Assembly (NCBI GenBank): GCA_947450325.1 | Contig: CANFUT010000003.1 | Coordinates: 1-64,000, forward strand | DNA: 64,000 nucleotides | Source of the DNA: Flavobacteriia bacterium | Lineage (GTDB): Bacteria; Bacteroidota; Bacteroidia; Flavobacteriales_D; Crocinitomicaceae | Reading direction: 5' to 3' | Part shown: positions 25,974-35,474 of the stretch, one piece after another | Numbering within the stretch: the first letter of the stretch is position 1 | Layout of the letters: each line of letters starts with the position of its first letter | Notes under the pieces: generated by a model | Seen by the model: only the letters and a program-made list of their open reading frames with translations | Told to the model about the DNA's origin: nothing | Databases searched by the model: none | Position numbers and translations under genes: made by a program

Positions 25974-28403
25974 ATGTTAATAAGATTATTATTGATTTTC
26001 ACTTTAATTTCAAGTGTCTCTTTTGCTCAAAATGCAGGAATATTAAAAGGAATTGTTACCGAAGCGAGAACAGGTTCAACATTGTTTGGCGCAACGATTC
26101 AGATTTCTAATGAAATGTCAAAAGGCACAAAATCGGACATCGACGGAAACTACTTTTTGGAACTTGATTCTGGATACTATAAATTAACATGTGGCTTTTT
26201 AGGTCTAGGAAGTGATACTTTTTCAATTCAAATCTTACCCGGTCAGGTTACAATTCACAACATCAAACTAAATGATATTTCGCAATTACTAGAAACTGTC
26301 GTTGTTTCTGCTGGAAAATTTGAGCAAAAATTGGAAGAACAAGTGGTTTCGATGGAAATCCTAAAACCTGCACTGATAGCAAATAAAAATACAACAAGCA
26401 TTGAAACTGCTTTAGAACAAGTTCCAGGCCTGTCTATTATTGACAATGACCCACAAATTAGAGGCGGAAGCGGATTTACTTTCGGTGTTGGAAGTCGCGT
26501 TGCGATTGTCGTTGACGGCATTCCATTGTTGAGCGGAGATGCTGGTCGACCAGAATGGAGCTACATACCGGTTGAAAACATTGAACAAGTTGAAGTTATC
26601 AAAGGCGCATCTTCTGTTTTGTATGGTTCTTCAGCCTTGAATGGTGTAATTCATGTGAGGAGTGCTTATCCAAGAAGTAAACCCAAAACCGTTTTCAATT
26701 ATTCTGTTGGAAACTACAGCGCGCCAAGTGGAAACGCAGAAAGTTGGTACGGAAATTCCGTTCCGGGTTTCACCAATTTGAATTTTTTGCATTCTAGAAT
26801 CATCAAGAAAAATTTAGATTTTGTTGTCGGAGGTAATTTCAATGTTGATCAAGGTTACATCGGACCGCCACCACCTGCACCATATATGCCGCAAGAGTTG
26901 AAAGACGCGTTGAAAATTACAGATTCAATTCCTACTTACACAAACAAAGACATGATGCGTGTAAGAGGTAGAATGAATTTCAATATTCGCTATCGCTCTA
27001 AAAAAATCAAAAGATTTAGTTACGGTGTAAACGGAAATGCCATGTACAACAAAACCAACATGGTTTTTGCTTGGTTGGATGATTCATTGGGACTTTATAG
27101 AGGTTATCCAGGTGCTGTTTTCATGCAAAAACAAACTTTGTTTAATATTGATCCATTTGTAAAATATTCTACCGCAAATGGAATTTCTCACAGCATCGTC
27201 ACTAGAATTTTTCATTCAGACAATCAAATTTCAAACAATCAATCGAATCGTGGAACCATGTTTTATGGTGAATACCAAATGCAAAGAGATTTCAAGTCTT
27301 TGGATTTGAATTTCACAGGAGGAATTGCTAGCAACGTTTCGACTTCATATTCTGCTTTGTATGCATCAAGCGGTCAGGCAAATAATCGAAATGTAAATAT
27401 TGCTGGTTATGTTCAATTGGACAAGAAGTTTTGGAGAATTTTGAACGTAACAGGAGGTGTTCGCTATGAATTTTTTAAGATGAATCACCAAGAAAGTGTG
27501 ATGGCGCCAATTGTGCGTGTTGGTGCTAATTTACAAGTTACTAAAGGAACATTTGTAAGAGTTTCATCCGGACAAGGTTTTAGATATCCAACAATTACAG
27601 AAAGATATATCGCAACAAAAGCGAGTTTATTTGGTGTTTTCCCAAATCCAGATTTGAAACCTGAAAAAAGCAATAGTTTTGAAATTGGATTAAAACAAGG
27701 ATTCAAAATCAGCAAGTTTTTGGGCTATGTGGACATTGCTGGATTCTATCAAAAATATGAAAATACAATCGAATATCTTTTTGGTTCTTGGGAGCCAGAT
27801 ATTGCATTGATTGGTTTCAAATTCTTAAACACGGGTGATTCTAGAGTGCGTGGAATCGATTTTTCTATTGCAGGCGCATCTGCAGAATCAAACAAGAAAT
27901 TTGGAGTGACCATGTTGTTAGGCTACACATACATCGATCCTGTTTCGTTGACTCCTGATAAAGTTTACGCACATGATAAATCTTTGGGCGGTGTTGGTCA
28001 AGATTTGAGCTACAAAACCAGTAGTATTGATACAACGGGAAATGTTTTGAAATATAGATTCAAGCACATGGCCAAAGCAGATGTTGAATTTAGAATTTTT
28101 AAGTTCGGTGTTGGTGTCAGCTATAGATATTACAGCAAAATGCAAAATATCGATCGCGCTTTCAATGACATCGAAGTCTTGACAAGCAATACAAGTCCGT
28201 ATTTGTATCAAATTAAAGCAACAAACTATTGGAGAAGTCATAATGGATATAATATTTTCGATGCTAGAATCAGTTACAAAATCAATGAAAAGCAAAAAGT
28301 ATCTTTCATTTGCAATAATGTATTTAATGTAGATTATTCGCTAAGACCGCTTAAGATTGAGGCACCAAGAACGACTTCAATTCAGTATGTCTACACAATC
28401 TAA
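25974..28403 (+). CDS. TonB-dependent outer-membrane receptor
   Basis: An 809-residue receptor. It has a signal peptide (to about residue 19), a carboxypeptidase-regulatory-like N-terminal domain ('GILKGIVTEARTGSTLFGAT'), a plug domain ('ALEQVPGLSIID', 'VVDGIPLLSGD', 'VEVIKGASSVLYGSSALNGV') and a C-terminal barrel. There is no SusD partner, so it is not a classical SusC/D pair. The substrate is unknown; siderophores, cobalamin or peptides are possible. The ATG was preferred over an earlier TTG that lies before the terminator. Confidence 0.93.
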   Translation: MLIRLLLIFTLISSVSFAQNAGILKGIVTEARTGSTLFGATIQISNEMSKGTKSDIDGNYFLELDSGYYKLTCGFLGLGSDTFSIQILPGQVTIHNIKLNDISQLLETVVVSAGKFEQKLEEQVVSMEILKPALIANKNTTSIETALEQVPGLSIIDNDPQIRGGSGFTFGVGSRVAIVVDGIPLLSGDAGRPEWSYIPVENIEQVEVIKGASSVLYGSSALNGVIHVRSAYPRSKPKTVFNYSVGNYSAPSGNAESWYGNSVPGFTNLNFLHSRIIKKNLDFVVGGNFNVDQGYIGPPPPAPYMPQELKDALKITDSIPTYTNKDMMRVRGRMNFNIRYRSKKIKRFSYGVNGNAMYNKTNMVFAWLDDSLGLYRGYPGAVFMQKQTLFNIDPFVKYSTANGISHSIVTRIFHSDNQISNNQSNRGTMFYGEYQMQRDFKSLDLNFTGGIASNVSTSYSALYASSGQANNRNVNIAGYVQLDKKFWRILNVTGGVRYEFFKMNHQESVMAPIVRVGANLQVTKGTFVRVSSGQGFRYPTITERYIATKASLFGVFPNPDLKPEKSNSFEIGLKQGFKISKFLGYVDIAGFYQKYENTIEYLFGSWEPDIALIGFKFLNTGDSRVRGIDFSIAGASAESNKKFGVTMLLGYTYIDPVSLTPDKVYAHDKSLGGVGQDLSYKTSSIDTTGNVLKYRFKHMAKADVEFRIFKFGVGVSYRYYSKMQNIDRAFNDIEVLTSNTSPYLYQIKATNYWRSHNGYNIFDARISYKINEKQKVSFICNNVFNVDYSLRPLKIEAPRTTSIQYVYTI

Positions 28404-28518
28404 GTTGCTGACTTTTTGTCTTTTAAATTTTATTCCAGCTGACATAATTTCCGAATTATAGAAAAATTTTGATTTGGTTCAGGATTTGACGAACTTTAGT
28501 AAATCAAAATTCTACAAA

Positions 28519-31131
28519 ATGGATTTTAATAAATTTACTATCAAATCTCAAGAAGCGATTCAACAAGCTCAAAACTTGGCTGAAACGAACGGAAATGGCG
28601 CAATCGAAACAGGACATTTGCTGAAAGGTATTTTCTTGGTCGATCAAGATGTTATGCCTTATTTACTTCAAAAATTAGCGATTAATTCTAAAAGTTTGGA
28701 ATTGGTTGTTGACAAAATCATTCAAAGTTATTCCAAAGTTACTGGTGGACAAATGCATATTTCTCAGCCAGTAGAAAAGGTTTTGAATCAAGCTTTGGTT
28801 GAAATGAAAACTTTCAACGATGAGTTTGTTTCGATTGAAATCATGTTTTATGCTTTATTGGATAGCTCTGATGCCATTGGAAAATTCTTAAAAGACCAAC
28901 AAATCACCAAATCAAAACTAAAAATTGCCATTATGGACTTAAGAAACGGACAAAATGTGACTTCAAATAGCCAAGAAGGAACTTATCAATCTTTAGAAAA
29001 ATACGCCAAGAATTTAAATGAATTAGCCAAAGCAGGGAAATTAGATCCTGTAATTGGTCGCGATGACGAAATTCGCCGTGTACTTCAAATATTAACCAGA
29101 AGAACGAAAAATAATCCAATTTTAATCGGTGAACCTGGAGTTGGTAAAACTGCTATTGCTGAAGGATTGGCGCACAGAATTGTAACTGGCGACGTACCAG
29201 AGAATTTGAAAACCAAAATTGTTTATTCGCTAGACATGGGTTCATTGGTTGCAGGTGCTAAATACAAAGGCGAATTTGAAGAACGTTTGAAGGCGGTGAT
29301 CAAAGAAGTGACACAAGCGGAAGGTGAAATTATTTTGTTTATTGACGAAATTCATACACTTGTAGGCGCGGGTGGAGGTGATGGCGCAATGGATGCAGCA
29401 AATATTTTAAAACCTGCTTTAGCGCGTGGGGAATTGAGAGCGGTTGGTGCAACAACTTTGAATGAATACCAAAAATATTTCGAAAAAGACAAAGCGCTTG
29501 TTCGCCGTTTTCAAACTGTGTTGGTCGACGAACCAAGTACGGAAGATGCGATTTCTATTTTGCGTGGTATCAAAGAAAAATACGAAAATCACCACAAAGT
29601 AATCATCAAAGATGCGGCAATCATTGCTGCTGTTGAGTTTTCGCAACGATACATTACGGAGCGTCATTTGCCAGACAAAGCGATTGATTTAATTGACGAA
29701 GCTGCTTCAAAATTGCGCATGGAAATCAATTCAAAACCAGAAGAATTGGATGAATTGGAAAGAAAAATCTTGCAATTAGAGATTGAAAAAGCGGCAATCA
29801 TGCGAGAGCAAGACACCAAGAAATTGGAAGGCATCGGCAAGGAATTGGCAAATCTGATTGAACAAAGAGACGCTTTCAAAGCCAAATGGCAAGCGGAACG
29901 TGATGTCGTAGATGGAATCCAAAAAATGAAAGAAGACATCGAAAATTTCAAGATTGAAGCTGATAATGCTGAAAGAATGGGGGATTACGGAAAAGTAGCG
30001 GAAATTCGTTATGGTCGAATCAAAGATACTGAAGCAAAATTAGAGGAAGCCAAAGGAAAACTTTCAGGAATGCAATCGACTTCTAAAATGATCAAAGAAG
30101 AAGTAGATGTTGCTGAAATTGCTGATGTGGTTTCAAAATGGACAGGAATTCCGATCTCCAAAATGATTGAATCTGAAGTTTCTAAATTATTGAAATTAGA
30201 AGATGAATTAGGAAAAAGAGTAGTTGGTCAATCAGAAGCAATTGGTGCAATTTCAGATGCGGTTCGAAGAAGCAGAGCTGGATTGCAAGATGCTAAAAAA
30301 CCAATTGGATCTTTCATTTTCCTAGGTACAACTGGAGTAGGGAAAACAGAATTGGCAAAAGCATTGGCTGAATATTTATTCAACGACGAAAATGCCATGA
30401 CTCGAATCGATATGAGTGAATACCAAGAGAAACATTCTGTGAGCAGATTAGTTGGAGCACCTCCGGGATATATCGGTTATGATGAAGGTGGACAATTGAC
30501 AGAAGCCGTTCGACGTCGACCATATTCAATCATTTTGCTGGACGAAATCGAAAAAGCGCATCCAGATGTTTTTAATATTTTGTTACAAGTTTTGGATGAT
30601 GGTCGATTGACTGATAACAAAGGACGAACAGTGAATTTCAAAAATACGATTATCATCATGACTTCTAATTTAGGTTCACATTTAATCCAAGAAACTTTTG
30701 ACGGTATCAAACCTGGTGAAGAAGACAGAGCAACTGAAAAAGCCAAAATGTTGGTGATGGAATTGTTGAAACAAACAATTAGACCTGAGTTTTTGAATCG
30801 AATAGATGAAACGATCATGTTTACGCCACTTACAAAGGATAACTTGAGACAAATTGTTCAGATACAAATGAATCAATTGACTGAATTATTGAAAGAAAAA
30901 GACATTCATTTACATGTAACTGCGGACGCTTTTGATTGGATTGCTGAAGCAGGTTATGACCCTCAATTTGGCGCAAGACCCGTGAAACGAGTGATTCAAA
31001 AACAAGTGTTAAATGAGTTGTCGAAAGCTTTACTTTCAGGCACAATTGATACTTCGAAAACAGTGGTCATGGATATTTTTGACACTAAAATTGTCTTCAG
31101 AAAACCAATTACTGAAGCTGAAGAAGTATAA
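28519..31131 (+). CDS. clpB: ATP-dependent disaggregase ClpB
   Basis: Hsp100 disaggregase that works with DnaK to resolubilise aggregated proteins. The 870-residue product has an N-domain with two Clp repeats, AAA1 (Walker A '[15 protein letters not shown]'), a long M-domain coiled coil (about 410-530) that separates it from ClpA/C, and AAA2 (Walker A '[16 protein letters not shown]', '[20 protein letters not shown]'). The ATG was chosen because it begins the conserved '[14 protein letters not shown]'. A strong terminator follows. Confidence 0.97.
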   Translation: MDFNKFTIKSQEAIQQAQNLAETNGNGAIETGHLLKGIFLVDQDVMPYLLQKLAINSKSLELVVDKIIQSYSKVTGGQMHISQPVEKVLNQALVEMKTFNDEFVSIEIMFYALLDSSDAIGKFLKDQQITKSKLKIAIMDLRNGQNVTSNSQEGTYQSLEKYAKNLNELAKAGKLDPVIGRDDEIRRVLQILTRRTKNNPILIGEPGVGKTAIAEGLAHRIVTGDVPENLKTKIVYSLDMGSLVAGAKYKGEFEERLKAVIKEVTQAEGEIILFIDEIHTLVGAGGGDGAMDAANILKPALARGELRAVGATTLNEYQKYFEKDKALVRRFQTVLVDEPSTEDAISILRGIKEKYENHHKVIIKDAAIIAAVEFSQRYITERHLPDKAIDLIDEAASKLRMEINSKPEELDELERKILQLEIEKAAIMREQDTKKLEGIGKELANLIEQRDAFKAKWQAERDVVDGIQKMKEDIENFKIEADNAERMGDYGKVAEIRYGRIKDTEAKLEEAKGKLSGMQSTSKMIKEEVDVAEIADVVSKWTGIPISKMIESEVSKLLKLEDELGKRVVGQSEAIGAISDAVRRSRAGLQDAKKPIGSFIFLGTTGVGKTELAKALAEYLFNDENAMTRIDMSEYQEKHSVSRLVGAPPGYIGYDEGGQLTEAVRRRPYSIILLDEIEKAHPDVFNILLQVLDDGRLTDNKGRTVNFKNTIIIMTSNLGSHLIQETFDGIKPGEEDRATEKAKMLVMELLKQTIRPEFLNRIDETIMFTPLTKDNLRQIVQIQMNQLTELLKEKDIHLHVTADAFDWIAEAGYDPQFGARPVKRVIQKQVLNELSKALLSGTIDTSKTVVMDIFDTKIVFRKPITEAEEV

Positions 31132-31176
31132 TGTCAAAATGTGACTGAGGTTTTTGATAAAATTATGTAACTTCGC

Positions 31177-31200
31177 ATCCCTTTCCATTTGGAGAGGGAT
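31177..31200 (+). terminator. Terminator of clpB
   Basis: ATCCCTTTCC pairs with GGAGAGGGAT in a 10-bp stem (one wobble) around a 4-nt loop, followed by a run of T. It ends only 15 nt before the next ATG. Confidence 0.9.
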
Positions 31201-31215
31201 TTTTTTATTTTTAGA

Positions 31216-32541
31216 ATGAAACTTTTTAGCTTAAACGCCGGAACATCAAGAGTTTTTGGACTCGATTTACTTCGATTTTTTGCCATCATTTTTGTTGTGG
31301 TTGGGCACAGCATGATTTTAGTTCCTAAGGATATTAAAAAACATGTAGTCAAGGAAGGTGAAAATTTGACAACGATATCATATCAATATTACGTTGACAA
31401 AAACCTGATTTCAAGTTCGAATGAAATACTAAATTTTGACAAGCAAGCTGATACAATCAAAGTTTCTAAAGAAAAACCTACACGTGTAACTAAAGTTTTG
31501 AAAGCTGGACAAACGATTGATATTCCTGTTGATGGTAAATTTAGAAAATATGTCAACGCGATTTTATTGGATGGTGTAGCGATTTTCTTCGTGTTAAGCG
31601 GTTTTTTAATTGGTGGAATATTAATTAAAATGCTAGAAAGAAATCCACCATCCTTCAGTTTATTGGTTAACTTTTGGAATCGTCGTTGGTTGAGAACATT
31701 GCCGATGTACTTAGTGATTTTAGTGATTTTGTTGGTATTTGCATGGTTCGTAAATCCCAAGATTTTCCCCGAATATTTTGGAAGATACTTTTTCTTCCTC
31801 CAAAATTTCAACAACCGACCTGAGCATTTCTTTGGAGAATCTTGGAGTTTGTGCATTGAAGAATGGTTTTATTTCTTTATTCCCTTGATGCTTTTTGGAG
31901 GTTTGGTTTTATTCAAAACAAAAGTAAAAACGATGTTTATTTGGGTGATTTCAATTGTGATTATTGGCGTCGTTGTTTACAGATATTATTTCTTCAATCA
32001 AGCTTCAATCCAAAGTGTTTTTCATAGTTTGAAAGATGGAAAACCATATTTAATGTTGGTAACAACAAGAATTGATTCAATCGTTTATGGAGTTTTAGCT
32101 GCTTTTGTGGCATTTTATTATCCCAAAATTTGGCAAAGATGTAACAGTATTTTCTTGGTTTTGCTATCGCTTTACGTGCTTTATTACTTGAAAATGCATT
32201 ACCAAAAAGAGTACATCATTTGGTCTCCTTCGATCAATTCAATTTGTGTGATGGTCATGCTGCCATTCTTGGCCAATTTAAAAACGATGAGGTTTAAAAT
32301 TTTCAAATTCGTTACGTTTATTAGTTTGATTTCATATTCCATGTATTTGGTGAATTTGAGTTTGGTGATTCATATTTTAATCAAATTTGGAATGCATGGA
32401 TTGCTCAATGATAAATACATTCCAAGCGATACTTGGTACATTGAATATGCTGTTTATTGGGCTTATGTCATTGGACTTTCTTTTATTTTCTATCGCTTCA
32501 TCGAAATCCCTTTCATGAACATGAGAAAGCACGAAAAGTAA
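31216..32541 (+). CDS. Acyltransferase-3 family membrane protein with LysM-like insertion
   Basis: A 441-residue integral membrane O-acyltransferase (OafA/acyltransferase 3 family). TM1 carries the catalytic R-x10-H motif (R20 and H31, 'LLRFFAIIFVVVGHS'). TM2 has 'VAIFFVLSGFLIGG' (~121-134), followed by 'RRWLRTLPMYL'. Between them, residues ~43-105 form an insertion resembling a LysM domain: 'VVKEGENLTTIS' near its start, an Asn in the middle and 'LKAGQTIDIPV' at its end. This loop would be periplasmic and could bind peptidoglycan or a glycan acceptor. The gene starts just after the clpB terminator. Confidence 0.87.
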   Translation: MKLFSLNAGTSRVFGLDLLRFFAIIFVVVGHSMILVPKDIKKHVVKEGENLTTISYQYYVDKNLISSSNEILNFDKQADTIKVSKEKPTRVTKVLKAGQTIDIPVDGKFRKYVNAILLDGVAIFFVLSGFLIGGILIKMLERNPPSFSLLVNFWNRRWLRTLPMYLVILVILLVFAWFVNPKIFPEYFGRYFFFLQNFNNRPEHFFGESWSLCIEEWFYFFIPLMLFGGLVLFKTKVKTMFIWVISIVIIGVVVYRYYFFNQASIQSVFHSLKDGKPYLMLVTTRIDSIVYGVLAAFVAFYYPKIWQRCNSIFLVLLSLYVLYYLKMHYQKEYIIWSPSINSICVMVMLPFLANLKTMRFKIFKFVTFISLISYSMYLVNLSLVIHILIKFGMHGLLNDKYIPSDTWYIEYAVYWAYVIGLSFIFYRFIEIPFMNMRKHEK

Positions 32542-32569
32542 TTTTCTCTTAAAATCAAAACTTTGTTGC

Positions 32570-33940
32570 ATGTCAAAAAGAAAACTTATTCTTCTATTTA
32601 TTTTAGCGTTTTCACAGACATTCGCTCAAAAAAACGATTCTCTTTTTATTAGAAAAATTTATGATCAAGCTTTGTCCGAAGGACATTCTTATGAAGATTT
32701 AAGAAGTTTGTGTAAAGATGTAGGCGCAAGATTATCAGGTTCTTCTCAAGCTGAAATGGCAGTTGAATGGGGGAGAAACAAGTTGCAATCTTACAATTTC
32801 GATAAAGTTTATTTGCAAGAAATTCAAGTTCCACATTGGGAGCGAGGCACCAAAGAAAGCGCTTGGGTAAAAACCAAGGAAGGAAAATTGATTTCCTTGA
32901 AAATCTTGGCATTGGGTGGTTCTGTTGGAACAAATGGTACATTGAGAGCAGAATTGGTCGTTTTTCACTCGCTAGATGACTTGAAGAAAGCCAAAGAATC
33001 AGACGTGAAGGGAAAAATCGTGCTCCTAAATCAGCCTTTCGACGAAAAAATGGTCAATACTTTTAAGGCTTATGGCGCTTGTTATTCAATCCGCGGTGAT
33101 GGTGCAGTGGAAGCCGCAAAATTAGGCGCAGTCGGAGTTGTTGTCCGCTCTCTAGGTTCTTCGCAAGATTTGCATCCACATACTGGTTCTATGCATTATG
33201 ACGATAAAGTAAACAAAATTCCTGCTGCAGCGATTGCAACTGAACAAGCTGATTTATTGGATAATTTATCAAAAAAGGAAAAGCTTGAGTTCATTTTTGA
33301 ATTGGATTGTAAATCGTTGCCTGATGTCAAAAGTTACAATGTGATTGGTGAAATTACTGGTACTGAGTTTCCCAATGAAATCATAACTTTTGGTGGACAT
33401 TTAGACTCTTGGGATGCGGGAGAAGGCGCACACGACGATGGCGCAGGAATCATTCACAGCATTGAAGCGTTGAGAATCTTAAAAACGTTGAATTTCAAAC
33501 CAAAACATACTTTGCGCGTGGTGCTTTTCATGAATGAAGAAAATGGCAATAAAGGCGGTTTGACTTATGCGACTTGGTCTAAAGAAAAGGGTGAAAAACA
33601 AATCGCTGCTTTGGAAAGTGACCGTGGTGGTTTTGCACCGCGCGGATTTAGTTGTGATGGAAGCAATGAGCAAGTTGCGCTTTTACAAATATTTCAAAAG
33701 ACTTTCGAGCCATACGAGTTACATGTTTTTGAAAAGGGATATGGAGGTGTTGACATCAATCCATTAAAAAATTCATTTGAAGGGATTCCTCTTTTTGGAT
33801 TTGTTCCTGATTCTCAAAGATATTTCGATTTTCACCATGCTGAAAGTGATGTTTTTGAGTCTGTAAATAAAAGAGAACTCGAATTAGGCTGCGCTGCTGT
33901 AAGTTCAATGATTTATTTATTAGATTCTTACGTTAAATAA
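32570..33940 (+). CDS. Secreted M28 family metallopeptidase
   Basis: A 456-residue aminopeptidase-like protein with a signal peptide (about 1-19). A PA-type domain sits in the N-terminal half. The M28 catalytic core shows 'GGHLDSWDAGEGAHDDGAG' (zinc His, Asp), then 'FMNEENGNKG' (Glu pair) and the late 'FHHAESD' His. It resembles human plasma glutamate carboxypeptidase (PGCP/CPQ)-like enzymes. It probably degrades peptides in the periplasm or outside the cell. A near-match -7 box precedes the ATG by 4 nt. Confidence 0.92.
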   Translation: MSKRKLILLFILAFSQTFAQKNDSLFIRKIYDQALSEGHSYEDLRSLCKDVGARLSGSSQAEMAVEWGRNKLQSYNFDKVYLQEIQVPHWERGTKESAWVKTKEGKLISLKILALGGSVGTNGTLRAELVVFHSLDDLKKAKESDVKGKIVLLNQPFDEKMVNTFKAYGACYSIRGDGAVEAAKLGAVGVVVRSLGSSQDLHPHTGSMHYDDKVNKIPAAAIATEQADLLDNLSKKEKLEFIFELDCKSLPDVKSYNVIGEITGTEFPNEIITFGGHLDSWDAGEGAHDDGAGIIHSIEALRILKTLNFKPKHTLRVVLFMNEENGNKGGLTYATWSKEKGEKQIAALESDRGGFAPRGFSCDGSNEQVALLQIFQKTFEPYELHVFEKGYGGVDINPLKNSFEGIPLFGFVPDSQRYFDFHHAESDVFESVNKRELELGCAAVSSMIYLLDSYVK

Positions 33941-34030
33941 TTGAACATAAAAAATGTTTTTAGTATTGTTTGCATGTTAAGGTGTTGATAAAATCCAAAA
34001 ACTTGATTTTTAAAATCCATTAAAATTTCG

Positions 34031-34038
34031 TACTTTTG
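34031..34038 (+). promoter_or_regulatory. -7 box of the SPT-like gene
   Basis: TACTTTTG matches TAnnTTTG exactly, with a leader of about 50 nt. No -33 element at the usual distance. Confidence 0.6.
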
Positions 34039-34090
34039 TGGCATAAAATGGTGAAGTTATACGATTTAGTATTACAAAAAACGAACATTT

Positions 34091-35365
34091 ATGGCACAAG
34101 ACATTTTTGACAAAATCAGAAAAAACAGAGGTCCGATCGGACAATACTCCAAAGGAGTTCACGGGTATTTTACTTTCCCGAAATTAGAAGGTGAATTAGG
34201 TAACAAAATGATTTTCCGTGGAAAAGAGTGCTTGGTTTGGTCTTTGAACAATTATTTAGGTTTAGCAAATCATCCAGAAGTTCGTGAAGCTGACGCAAAA
34301 GCAGCTGAACAATATGGTTTAGCATATCCAATGGGTGCTCGTATGATGACAGGTCAAACGAGTGAGCATGAGAAATTAGAAAATGAATTGGCTGAATTTA
34401 TGGGGAAAGAGGATTGTATCCTTTTGAACTTTGGTTACCAAGGAATGGTTTCTGCAATCGATTCATTGGTTGATAGAAATGATATCATTGTTTACGATAG
34501 TGAATCTCACGCATGTATTTTAGACGGTATGCGTTTGCATACAGGAAAACGTTTTGTTTTTCAACACAATGACATGCAGAGTTTTGATAAGCAAATGAAA
34601 AACGCAACAGCTTTGGCTGAAAAAACTGGAGGTGGAATCATGGTGATTACCGAAGGTGTTTTCGGAATGGCTGGTGATCAAGGAAATTTGAAAGAAATCA
34701 TTGAATTCAGAAAATCTGGAAAATACAGTTTCCGTTTGTTTGTGGATGATGCACACGGTTTTGGTACATTAGGTGCAACTGGTCAAGGTGCTGGTGAAGC
34801 GCAAGGTGTTCAAGATGAAATCGATGTTTTATTTGGAACTTTTGCTAAATCTATGTCTTCTATCGGTGGATTTATTTGTGCTGAAGAAAGTATCATTGAA
34901 TATTTAAGATACAACATGCGTTCTCAAATGTTTGCAAAAGCATTGCCAATTACTATTACAATTGGTGCGCGCAAAAGATTGGAATTGTTGAGAACCAAAC
35001 CAGAATTGAAAAACAAATTATGGGAGGTAACAAATGCACTTCAAACAGGATTCAAAGATGCTGGTTTTGATATTGGTGCTACAAATTCTCCTGTAACTCC
35101 AGTTTTCATGAAAGGTTCATTGGCAGAAGCTACAAATTTGACTTTCGACTTGCGTGAAAACTACAATATCTTTTGTTCAATTGTGATTTATCCAGTTGTA
35201 CCGAAAGATGTAATCATGTTGAGAATTATTCCAACTGCTGCGCATACTTTGGAAGACGTTAGCTACACAATTGAAACTTTCAAAACCTTGAAAAGTAAAT
35301 TAGATGCTGGAGCTTATAAGTCAGACGAATTAGCTGCTGTTGAAGTAGATAATAAAAAAGCTTAA
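34091..35365 (+). CDS. Alpha-oxoamine synthase, probably serine palmitoyltransferase
   Basis: A 424-residue PLP enzyme of the alpha-oxoamine synthase family, which condenses an amino acid with an acyl-CoA. The PLP lysine K253 is in 'GTFAKSMSSIGGF', the Asp/His in 'VDDAHGFG' (219-222), and the stacking His in 'SESHACI' (140). The other members, such as KBL, use related motifs, so 2-amino-3-ketobutyrate ligase activity is possible. Bacteroidota are known sphingolipid makers and carry SPT of this type, so SPT is the favoured call. It is monocistronic, ending at a strong terminator. Confidence 0.85.
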   Translation: MAQDIFDKIRKNRGPIGQYSKGVHGYFTFPKLEGELGNKMIFRGKECLVWSLNNYLGLANHPEVREADAKAAEQYGLAYPMGARMMTGQTSEHEKLENELAEFMGKEDCILLNFGYQGMVSAIDSLVDRNDIIVYDSESHACILDGMRLHTGKRFVFQHNDMQSFDKQMKNATALAEKTGGGIMVITEGVFGMAGDQGNLKEIIEFRKSGKYSFRLFVDDAHGFGTLGATGQGAGEAQGVQDEIDVLFGTFAKSMSSIGGFICAEESIIEYLRYNMRSQMFAKALPITITIGARKRLELLRTKPELKNKLWEVTNALQTGFKDAGFDIGATNSPVTPVFMKGSLAEATNLTFDLRENYNIFCSIVIYPVVPKDVIMLRIIPTAAHTLEDVSYTIETFKTLKSKLDAGAYKSDELAAVEVDNKKA

Positions 35366-35385
35366 TTGACTTTTAAATATTTTTT

Positions 35386-35407
35386 AAAGCCCGATTTATC
35401 GGGCTTT
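35386..35407 (+). terminator. Terminator of the SPT-like gene
   Basis: AAAGCCCGAT/ATCGGGCTTT form a perfect 10-bp stem with a very small loop, followed by a T run. Confidence 0.92.
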
Positions 35408-35462
35408 TTTTGTTTTTAGTAGTTTCCTAAATCAAAATGAAATAGATAACCCAAGATATTGC

Positions 35463-35470
35463 TACTTTTG
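35463..35470 (+). promoter_or_regulatory. -7 box adjoining the nuclease start codon
   Basis: TACTTTTG is followed by agtc and ATG. Transcription would begin about at the start codon, so the mRNA may be leaderless. Confidence 0.55.
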
Positions 35471-35474
35471 AGTC

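Noticed and set aside
28474-28518. Extension of ClpB
   Set aside because: The conserved ClpB N-terminus begins at 28519; the extra residues do not resemble the family.
31189-31215. Extension of the acyltransferase from a TTG
   Set aside because: It lies within the terminator stem and T tract of clpB.
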